64,000 nt of DNA from Carposina sasakii (taxonomy: Eukaryota > Arthropoda > Insecta > Lepidoptera > Carposinidae), in assembly GCA_014607495.2 (NCBI GenBank), contig CP053162.1, forward strand, positions 4,410,469 through 4,474,468, given 5' to 3'. Each line of letters begins with the position of its first letter. The first letter of the stretch is position 1. This document shows positions 1 to 12,000 of the stretch, piece by piece. Under the pieces are notes generated by a model, which was not told the DNA's origin, did not search any database, and worked only from the letters and a program-made list of their open reading frames with translations. Both the position numbers and the translations under genes were made by a program.

Positions 1-96
1 AACGTAGAATAGAATAGCACATATCTGTTGGAAACCCAGCCCAAGTGTGTATGTATAGTATAGTATAGTTTGCTAGTGTCTGTGTGCTCACCGCTG

Positions 97-3000
97 TCAC
101 AGGTTGCGGCGGTCGCTGACGACGCCCTGCAGCTTGCGCACGACGCTGGGCGCGGCGCAGCGCACGCGCTTCACGATCTCGCTCGCGTCCGCCGGACTCG
201 GGCGCTTCACACCGTGCGATATCATCGAGTTTATCGCTTGCAGGTCCTGGAAGATAAATTCAATTGTAAATATGGTTAAGAAACTTTTGGTTAACAATCC
301 TCTCTTATGTAAGTAAGTAATAGATATTCGTTTTATTTTATTAACGCAATAAATACAGAACAGATTTTGATGATGTTATGTATATGCCGGTGTCGCCGCT
401 ATAGTGATAGATCTGCAGGAACCTTGGCGGGGCTGCGGCTGAAGCGGTACGTGAGCAGGGAGCGCGGCGGCGGCGAGGTGAGCGGCTTGACGTACAGCTG
501 GTGTCGCTGCGACACGCGCGTGCCGGCCGGCGAGCGAGCTGCGTCGCCGCGCGCGCATGGTAGTGGGGACAGACTGCATTCCTGTACAGAGAAGAGGTTT
601 AGGTGTTGATGTCGAAGGCATACTGTAGGTCTCTCGTGTTAGCCGTTTTGTAATACGTAGTGTTCTACAGTAGGCTTTCGAGATATAGGTAATATTATGA
701 TGACATCTCACAGTTTTAAAAGCCACTCGAACGCAAAGTTGTGAAGTTTGTATTCGCGGTACATAATTGCTAATTGCTGTCTGACGACTATCTTTTTTTT
801 CTTGCTTTCTGATGATCAACATGAATAAACTTAATGGAATAGAAGTGGCATGTATGTGTGTTGCCATATTTTCTTTAAGCATGGCATTATAGAATTGAAT
901 ATTTTATATTTGAGAATTACATATAAATGGGGACAACAAAAATATATTTGATTAAGTTTCAACGAGTGATTATCACTATGAAATGTCAAAATAGATAGCC
1001 TACAATAGCTTAAGAATGAAAACAGGTAGATGTGAGCGAGAACTGCTAGATTAGACAGTAAGTTGGTGCAATAGTGGCGACGGACTTTTGTGATTGTGAA
1101 GTTTGACTAACTGCACTATTGCACTTATCTATTTCATAATAATGCACTTCATGTACAATAACAAACATAGTGATAAAGGGGAATGAAGCTAAAAATTATT
1201 TAAAAAATTTAAATTACTTACGTCTTTACGCCTGCCAGTGAATCGCAAGGCAAAGTTCTGCATACATTGCACGTACACTTGATTGTAGAAGTTGATTAGA
1301 TCTCCGCGTTCTGCGGTGCCTAAAACAAACGTTTTATATTGTAATACAAATTGTTACTATGATTCCTACTGTTAACTAACGACGTTAGTCTAACGTTAAG
1401 CTGTTAAAAATTTTCTACATTTCACCAACCAATCACTATTAAAGATTTTGTTAAATATTTGCTGTTCTGTGCTGGAGTCACGTGTGTGACGGGTGTCATG
1501 GCTTTATAAACACAAAATTAACTTTCTGTCTTGTTACTTTTCATGAGAATAACTTTAATTTTGATGACAAAGAGATCATAATGACAACATTTAGTATGCA
1601 GGTGATAGGAGGATACAGGAAGAAATTGGGTTGATTCCGACTGTCACATTTAAACCTAAACTTAAAATTAGTTCTGTCTCTTTCTGGCTTAGTCCTTTAT
1701 CTTAAAAATGAAGAGAGGCAGACCTGACTATTTTTAAGTTTACGTTAAAGTCGGATTAAAAAAAAAACATTTGCTCGCGATACATTTTGTACGAGACCAC
1801 ATGTAATGTATTACATCCCAAACTGTAAAAGCCGACCTAAGTGTGACGGTCAGAGAGGTAAGCACGAACCTCTCGATAGTCCGTAACGCTATCGTCCACG
1901 TGTCAAATACATAGATTTTGCTAGCGAGTCGCTAGCGTTACGCCGCGTAAAAACGTTCGTGCTTACCCCGCAGATTCGAGCATAATATCTCACCCTCAGC
2001 GTTGGGCTTGATCAATACGGATCTGTAAACATGATTGTCCGCCAGGGGTCGCTGTCGGTAACAGCGCATGATTTCCGCGAACGTACGCTCCACGGGGTAG
2101 TTTTCATTGTTTGACACCTGCAAGAAACATTAGTTAATTACATTAAAATGTATGAAATCACTACATATTATAAAACTAGTTGCCGCTCGCGACACCGTCC
2201 GCGTGAACTATAGAAAAAACAAATTGTCGAAATTATCCGGGATAAAAAGTAGCCTATATGTTAAGTGGGACCTGTCACTATATATTCCTGAAAACTGCAT
2301 CGAAATCGGTTCAGCCGTTTCTGAGATTAGCGTGCACAAACGCACAGACAAACAGACAAAAATTCAAAAAATCATTCTTTTGGGTACTATTGCGTTGATA
2401 AAGGTCTCCTATAATATTTTTTCTCGTATATCTTCCATGTGCAGACAGCGATCTGTTACATTTTTATTATATGTATATAGATGAAGTGGCTTCCCGCTGT
2501 CTGTGCCTATGTATCCTCAGATCTTTAAAACTTTAAAGCATTTTGATGCGGCTTTTTTAAATAGAGAGAATGATTCAAGAAGAAGGGTTATAGGTATAAC
2601 TAGGGACCCGCCCCGGCTTCACACGGGTGTAATGATCTCTCACGCGGACAAAGTCATGGGCGGCCGCTAGTGAAAGTGTAGAAAAGAATCTAACCTCAAA
2701 ACGTACTGCATAAGGGCATAAAGTTATATTCGTTCGTAACGGGTTTTCCAGGTTCAAAATTTGCTACCAAACCACTTAAAAAAGTAAACAATAATGTTAG
2801 CACCAACCTTGCATATAACATACACGGAGCACATGAGAATCTGATCGAGATGTCGATCGCGCAGCAGCTGCGTTTGCTGCATGATGGAGTGCTCCAGACA
2901 GGTCCAGATCTTGCGCTTCAGCTCTTCATCGTTCAGACGTAGACGGGTGCACAGGTCGTTCATGCGGACCACTGCCAGACTGTAGAACTAGGCGAAGAAA

Positions 3001-6000
3001 ATGTGATTCTTATGTGACATAAGGTCTCCGACCGTATTTTGGCCAAGGCAGCTAATCTCTGCGGAGATTAGCCAGGTACGCAGGAGATATTATAGAGCAC
3101 AAGTGTGCGCAAACACAGATGCACTCTCTATTCCGTCACTCTCATAGTCCGATGAGACGGAAAGGAAAGCCGACACGACCGGAGAGAATGAGTGACGTAC
3201 ATAATACAGGGCGTTGTAAGTGAAAGGATATGATATGTTAAACGAAAGACTACGAATATAAATATCCACACTTTACCACAAATTAACCTAGGCCCATACT
3301 AAGATCCTTAAGGTCTTGTGTGATGGGTACTAAGAGAAATATAGAAAAATCGATGATTCGGAACATCGACCATTGCATGGACGTGCCTCAGAAATAAATA
3401 TTTGATTTCGCGTGCCAACTTTTGTGAATAGGTACTCTATAGTGGATTACCAGTGGTCGCCTATTATCTTTACTTGCCACTCTATTAAGTTTAATTAGTG
3501 AGACCCTAAGATGACTTGTGGCCTGTAGAATGCGGCCCCGACATATCATGTATCACTGGGCGAACGGTACTTTGGGTCCGTAACGCTGGTAAAAGGTCGT
3601 ACGCTTCTCCATTGTCTACGCTAAACAAAGCAACTTTTCGCTTTTGGGCTTCCCCAAGCTATTTCACCACATTCTGTGTCGCGACACCGGACCGATCAGT
3701 CTTGCACTCTCGTGTTTTTTAAGGCTCGTGTTATTTTAACGTGTAGTACATTATAGTATCTTTCTCTTCTCTACACAAGAAGAGCAATCGACAACGCATT
3801 CATCCCAAATTGCGGATTCCTTCGGGATCACATCGAGCGAACTGAACACCGTATTGCAACAACGTGTGCCGACCACCTAAAGCGCATATTTCGGTGTGCC
3901 TCATAAGAAAAATTTATTCTCTCTCTTCTAACTTCCATTCCGTACGTGTGTTTCTCACCCCTGGTGCCATTCAAGCACCGGAAGAAAATAGTGACGATGT
4001 GCCACGTGTGAATATTTGGTTTATTTTACGTATAGACTTTTAATTTCATGTCATCATCATCATCATCAGCCTATTACAGTCCACTGCTGGACGTAGGCCT
4101 CCTCCGGGGCACGCCACAAGACTGCCATGGGGGGGTATTTGCCCATAATTTAATTTCATGTATTTTAGCTTAACTTTTATTATCAGTGTTACTATAACAA
4201 TTTGTGTAGTTTAATATAACTAGGTATTGTACTTTTAAGGCCCACATTTTTTACTGTTTTATTATATTGTTTGGGTTTTCTGGCGCAGGTAGGCGTTAGA
4301 AATTACTTTACAACTTATATTGTTTACTCGTATATTTTTATAACTTGGGTTTGTGTTGCTTGTCTTCCTTACGGTGTTCGTGGCTAGTAATTAATTGTAT
4401 GGTTAGTATATTACTGTTACATCAATGATAACCATGGCTGAGGAAATGCAGCGCCGGATCACAGTTCTCGAAAGACTGCGAGCTCTACAGACGCCCGTTA
4501 AATCGCCAAAAACGGAAGTATACAGTGCGGTTGTAAACTTGCCCCCAATCTGGCCAGACAGGGTCAGTGTCTGGTTCGCAATGGCTGAAGCCCAGTTTGT
4601 GCTCGCCGGAGTGAACACTGATGAGACTAAATACAATCTCATCTTGAGCCAAATGGACCAGACAATAGCTGGTGAAATCGAAGATATTATCACCAATCCG
4701 GCATCGCAAGGTAAATACCAGCTGCTAAAGGAGACCCTTATCTGCCGGCTGTCGTCGTTAGAGAAGCAACGGGTGAAAAGTTTGCTGAATAATGAGGTAA
4801 TTGGCGATCGTAAGCCGTCCCAGTTTCTCAGGCATCTCCGCTCGTTCGCCGGCACCAAGTTATCAGATGACGATATCATACATCCGTGGCTTCGACGTCT
4901 GCCACAACACGTGCAGTACATTCTCAAAGATCAAACAGACCTGGGATTGGACAGAATCGCCGATATTGCGGACAAGATTTTGGAGAATGACTTGATTACT
5001 AAAGTGGACGAGCTAAGCAGACAGTTAGCTGAATTGTTTGCTTCTTCTCTTCGGCCTAGACATTGCTCTCGCTCTAACAGACGTCATACAACTAGCTGTG
5101 CCTCCGATCATGCAGTGGAACGCTGTTGGTACCACAAAAAGTACGGCGCAAGGGCGCTGAAGTGCGTATCACCATGTGATTGGAAGGAGAGTCAGACTAT
5201 GACGTTAAGGGATAACTATCAACGGTAAGCTATCACTTAACGGCGGTACCGTAAAGACAGCCTTTCGGCGTTTGTACAGCCGCTATATGACGGCACCGCT
5301 ATCCCATGAAACTTGAGTCACATAAATCCGGTTTATACCGATACTCGACTGATCCTATTTACCTGAATCCTTCCCTGGGTCTGCCATAGTTGGTCCCTTC
5401 AAACCGAGCCTGCAACGCGAACTCTATCCTACCCATAACTTTTATAATGTTAGTATATGCACGTACTGTATTATAAATATTAACTTCTAGTTTTAGTAGT
5501 GGCATATATTAAACTTAGTACCTTTACAATAAAGTATAATTTGTAGTACCAATAATTTATAGTTTCATTTCGACATCCCACAAGTTGATCTTAGTTATGG
5601 ACCTAGGTGCTTCATCAACCCCTGTATACCAAATTCGCTCTCACTCATTCGTGCTTCATTAGTATTTAAATTATAAGATGCTGATAGACTTTAGCATTCA
5701 TTTGTTTAGCAAACATTGAGCAATCAACGTTTAATGAATTTCTTGAACAAACCATAGCCACCACTGCAAACATTTTCATTATGTTGCTAACGAACGCTGT
5801 TGTTAATGCTTGTAAAGATAAGAGATACTGTAGTTAATGATGTAACGAAAACGGACATTTTGGGAACTGGACATTGAGATTTGCAGATTCTGAACTTAAA
5901 CCCCCGTAACGATGATTAAAGCTAGACATGACAAAAAGATTGAAGCGAACACTGAATCATTCGCTAGAATGCTCATGAGACGCTCTATGAAACAATTTCT

Positions 6001-9000
6001 GGATAATTTTCCTGTAACCTTACATAACCAAAAATGCTTATTACAAGTAAATGCTTAAGTTAGTGCGCATAAACATAAAAAGTACTTACTTTTCTAAAGA
6101 ACAGTGCTAAGGAGTTATTTGACTTCTTAGGCGTTGTGTTTGGAGTAGTCTCTGTGCTTGATGAGGTCAGTGATGTTTGTAGTGTGCTATTTTCTTGCTT
6201 AATATTTATATTAGCTTGAACTGAAAAAAAAAACATTATACTATTAACATAGTGACAAGGTCAACTACATATAACTATGTAGGTACTTAGAAAAAACATA
6301 TTAATTGATAATCTCTTTTTAAAAATAGAAGAGAGTATAATTAAAAAGGTAAGTACCTAAAAGTGATTGTCCTGGTTTGATATTGTCACTGAAGAGCTGC
6401 TTTTTCGCCTGTTCAACAGTCAGTATTGGTCGCTCAATTCCTGCCGACACTGGAGACTGAAGTCCACCTAAAGTGATAACAATTATTAGATTAATATTTG
6501 AAAGCATGAACTCAAATAAAGACCCACCCCAAGACTCACAGAAAATGGCATAATATCTATTAAAGCATCTCAAGTTTTAGTGAGACAAATGGTAACAAAA
6601 AATAATTTTTAGATTATAGATTCCCATTTTGGGAACTCAAGCGTGTGTATATACTTATATGTATGTAGTACAGTTAAACCTCCCCTGATTACGTAAAAGC
6701 AATATTAAAGCCGCAGCCGCGCGATCGCGATAGTTGAGTGTGCGTGCGCGCAACGAGCGCTCGGCGTCCTCCCGCGCCCCGCACCTCGCCCAAGCACACA
6801 CTCTCAATTATCGCGATCGCGCGGCTTCGGCTTTGCTATTGCTTTTACGTAATCAGGGGGCCGGTTTGCTGCGATTACAAGAGACCTAGAATTATTGATT
6901 TTAATCTATTAACTGCAAATTCATAAAGGGAATCTCACAGCCACGTTTAGCATACTTGCCATACATACCCCGTGCAAACGGCGAGTCCTGTCGATCGTAG
7001 ACATCGTTGGAAGCGGGCACGGGATGCTTGGCCAGCGCCTGCCATAGGGGACTGTCTGAGGTCCACACTAGCGACTCTAGAACCTCTTCCTCTACCTATA
7101 ATGTCAGGATGGTTATGAAGGTACCCCTTTACAGGTAGCTTAAACAAAGCAAACTTTGTAAAGTTATCAAAACAGTCTCTGTAGAGCCTTCATTTAGCTC
7201 ATTTGTCAAATAACGTGATAAATCCTATCCGTAATTGGAACAACGAAAACCAAGTATTACACAATCTGTGATTATGCACTTTCATTATAAAATATTTTGA
7301 TACAGCTTGTAACATTCATCGGACATTGTGGAAACAGTCAAACAAAATGGGCAATACATGTACTCGTAAAATGTTATGTTACTGGCGAATGCTCGTCGAG
7401 TCTTCAGTGGGGCAACATCATCTCATCCATTATTTAGGAACCTGTATTATTTCTAACACTAACAATGCATATCAAAATCGAAAAATATAAAGATAAATAT
7501 ATATAAAATATATAAAAGATAGTATAAAACAATTCCCAAACTTTCGTTTTTCATAGACCCCATTTAAAAGTTAACTGGTTCTTATGGACCCCCTACATGC
7601 TTACACCACATACAAATTAATCGTAAAATCCCATTTTTTCGCGCCAACGTAGGCCCCCATCTAGTCTCTTGCGGACCCTTAAGGGTCCACCTGGACCACT
7701 TTGGGAATCACTGCTATAAAATAATGTTATAAATAGAATCTATAACACTATGTTACAGGCGAATGCTCTAAGCTGCAACATTCGAAATAAAATGCCTACT
7801 TCATGATCTACATACCGCATTGAGATGTTTGATGACGTCACGACTCAACTGGTCGCGTACTGCTTGCACCAACAGCTCGATAATCTTGTAGAAGTGGAAG
7901 GCACTGAGTTGGAATACTCGAAGGGTGGCGGGGAACCGTAACGAGCTCACTGAGTATGCATGTAGGACCACTTCTGCGCAACACGCGTACAGTGTTAGCT
8001 GGTACGTGTCTTGGGTTAGCAGCATCTGGGAAATGTGATACAGGTTAGCTGGATTATGGTAGGCAACTTGCATTTTGTTAGATAGAATAGAAATGAACAG
8101 TACAATTTGAAATCTTAATCTAGACGGATTACTAATGTACACTTATACCGTGCGGCGATATGAGTTATGTAACTTGTAGCTGGTTAGGTACAACTTTGAC
8201 ATAGTCATAAAACATTAAATTCGCGTTATGTGCGACCCCCTTATTACGTAAAAGCAATAGCAAAGCCGAAGCCGCGCGATCGCGATAATTGAGTGTGTGT
8301 GTGCGCGCTACGAGCGCTCGGCGTCCTCCCGCGCCCCGCACCTCGCCCAAGCACACACTAAGCTATTGCTTTTACGTAATCAGGGGGCGTGTCTTCAAAT
8401 TTATTTAAACTCACAGATTACAAATATTGATGGATTCTTTGATGCAGTTTACACAGTCATACATATAGTATAAGCAGAGTCTATTTTCGGGAAGCATAGT
8501 GCCTTATACCCATACTAATATTAAATACTGCTTTAATAGCTAACTGTGTTTACATTTAACATTGAAGAAAAACCAAAGATTAAAAGCATACCTTCAAAGA
8601 AACTTTCGGCTTCTTCCTGTGCTCTTCTCTAATGATGTGTTCAAACACCTTATAGTACAGACACGTGACCATATTACAGCGAAACTTGCTTGTCTCCGCA
8701 CTGCAGTTGTTGTTTTGGAGACTCTTCGCAAATATCTCCGTCCAGGAGTTGCATGGTTCAATCACTTTTGCCTTTATTGTATCCTCGTTTACGCCACACT
8801 CACTGTGAATTAATAAAGGGTGTTTGAATGGTTTAGAAATGAAAGGGAGTGCACTGCACCAGCGCTCTTTAGGACGAGCCGCCTAAAGTGCGCGTGGGGG
8901 AAGTTTGGCGAGGAGGATTGCACGGGTTCCAGCCACAAAGATCCGCCACGACTATTGTACTTTAAGTGAAACACAAACAATCTTTGTCTCGTTAAATCTC

Positions 9001-12000
9001 GGTTTAACCAATCTAAATAAAGTTGTCTGTGACGAAAAAAACCTTTAGTTAGACACGGTAGGTGGCGCTGTAATTGAGTTTCAGTGAATCTGATGACGGG
9101 TTCACTTTAGATACATACCTATGACACTTATAAAAGTAAACTCACGCAAACAAACGCAGCAAGGTAACCGACGGCTGCGGTTTAGCCATCCGCAGGTACG
9201 CAGCCAGCTTGGCCAAGCTGTTGGTGGCTTCCGACACCGGCGTCAGCTCCTCGCGCCGCGCCAAGTACCGCCGGCCCGTTAGGGGCGTGTCGGGGCATTG
9301 TCGGGCACTCTGCGAATGGTAACACATTATCTGACATTTTTCTTTTCCTCTTTCACATATCTTTCTTCTCCCTTCCTCGTGCGTCGCCCTACCCATGTAG
9401 TGAATTCTGTGCTGAAAATCAGCACTACAAACTTGTTTGTAGCATATGCTGAGCATAGGACTTTTCTGTCTATCAATTTTTATATATATTGCACTGTGTA
9501 AAGTTGTTGGTGTACTGTGTGACAGAATGGATTGCTTTTATCTTTAACTCTATCTATCTTATATACCTACTAAGTACAAATTAAAGTGGGTGTGTAATTT
9601 GCACACTTCTGCCCAACCTCTTTGGGGGATAATGGACGTAACTATGTATGTGATGATGATGATCTCCGGCCGTATATCGGCCAAGGCGACCAATCTCTAC
9701 GGAGATTGGCCAGGTGCGCAGGAGATATTATAGTGCACAAGTGTGTGCGCAAACACAGATGCACTCTCTATTCCGTTACTCTCATAGCCCGATGAGACGG
9801 AAAGTCGACACGACCGGAGAGAGATCAGGCGCAGGACCAACGGTTTTACGTGCTTTCCGAGGCACGAGCTAAGTGACAATTTTGTAACATTAAAATCTGT
9901 ACATGAAATAAATTCATCGGTACAGGCCCACAGGTTTCCCAGGGGTGCTTCCATAGAAAAAAATGATCGTGATGTTACAAAGAATATGAGGTATTAAAAG
10001 AACAAAGTTCTCTTTTTACACCCAGTATAAATATAAACTTAAAATTAGATGACTGTATCTCTACATCCTTAATGTAAATGGCTGAGACTTTTGGACAGGT
10101 AGAACAGATTTTAAGTTTGTTTTTGTAAACTTAAAATTAGATATCTGTATCTCTACATCCTTAATGTAAATGGCTGAGATAAAAGGACAGGTAGAACAGA
10201 TTTTACGTTTGTTTTTATAAAGTTAAAATTAGATGTCTGTATCTCTACATTCTTAATGTAAATGGTTGAGACAAAAGGACAACAGATTTTAAATTAATGT
10301 TTTTAAATAAAATCTAACATAATCAAGCCTACTAATATTGAGAACTTCTTAACACTATTTACAGCTGAATTGTATGTTAATAAGTTTAATTAATACTTAC
10401 AGGCCCAAATGTAGCAATAACCTCTGATATTTCGTCAGATACTTTGCGTGCACCAATTTGATCATTTGCATGTTCTCCTGAAAGTTAAGGTTGTGGTAAA
10501 AATTATATACCAACAAAAAGATCTTACAAAACACACACAATAATTTATTTACCATCGTAATTCACAAAATAATTCAATATAGAATTATGTAAACAATATT
10601 TGGACATTTTTACAAATTATTTTGGGTATAAAAATATCATTAGAAATGCCAATTTCAAAATCAAAATGAATGACATAAAAACATTGAAAAATATGATGTA
10701 ACTCAAACTGCAAGGAGGTTGTCTATCAAGAGAAAATATGGACATTAAATACTTTTTCATTAACTTACCCAAGAATATTCTTTCATCAAATTCACCAACA
10801 CTTAAAACATAGGTTTCATATAGATTATTCACTGATTTTAGATTAGCATCAAAATTAACTATGTCTAATATGCCTGTTAAATCTTGATTTCCTTTTAGAA
10901 TCTGTAACAGAAAATTTATATGTGAGAATAAGTTATTTGGACATTTCTACCAAGTTATAACTTCCATAAGCAGCATAAGAAATATAAAGGCTCTTATTTC
11001 CTAATATTCTTATTAATGAATGTTATATTTATTTATTAAGAACATTAAGATGTTGAATTTATTTATTTATCAACATAAAATATTTACAAAAGGGTAGAAA
11101 TTTCTATGACTAACTTAAAACCTACTTAGGGCTAGCGTGTATACGGTAGATCGGTTGGCCAGTTCCGGTTTCACAGGTTGCTCAACCGATCTCCGTTATT
11201 AGGTAGCGTGCCCAAAAAGCTGGGTGCGTTGCCGCGCTGGATTGCTATACTTAATCTTTGGCGTTCTGTTCACGAGTGGACTCCACGAGCCGCCCGGCCA
11301 GGTCCTTGTAGAATTGGAGCGCCGCTGGTCCCCAAGGGCCCAGCGTCTCCACGCCAAACGGCGCAAATAAGTAGCCCCTGCCCTTCTTATTAATTATATT
11401 AGTAATTCTTTACAGAGACCATATAATAATATATTTTGTTGGTGTGAAAATTTCTTGCTACATAGTTTGAATACTAGAGTCCAATATTCTGCATCATATT
11501 CAGCACACATCAGGTGTTTTGATACTTACTCCTTTCTCAAAAAATGATTTGATTACAGGTCTCCAGCTGTATTCTTTCATGGTTGCAGCCTCTACTGCTA
11601 AACCTTCTTTTATTTCACACAGTGTGGAAATTGTGCACGGAGCTTTACTTGGGAGCTCAAAATCGTCTTTTAACCAGTCTAGTGGCAAACCTGTCAGAAA
11701 TAAATGCTATATTTATTACAAAAGTATAGAAAGTAGTTAGTTTGTAGATTAAAACTTCCCAACACTTTGTATGGGTAGCCTGTCTTTAATTATTATTACA
11801 AAACATTACAGCTATCCAGTAATACATTTTACTGTCATGTCAATAAATATAAATAAAATTATGTGATCAGTAACAGGACTCTACATATAATTAAATTAGT
11901 GGCTGAATTTTAACCTACATTGTAAACGATACAAAGAAAATAATTAAATTTTACAAATATATTCAAACCAGATCTGGAAATTGATTTTTTTTGTGATTTT

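Noticed and set aside
3516..3960. Possible unknown coding sequence left of the Gag relic
   Set aside because: Short open pieces in different frames do not form a recognisable protein. They may belong to the same decayed retroelement, but I could not show it.
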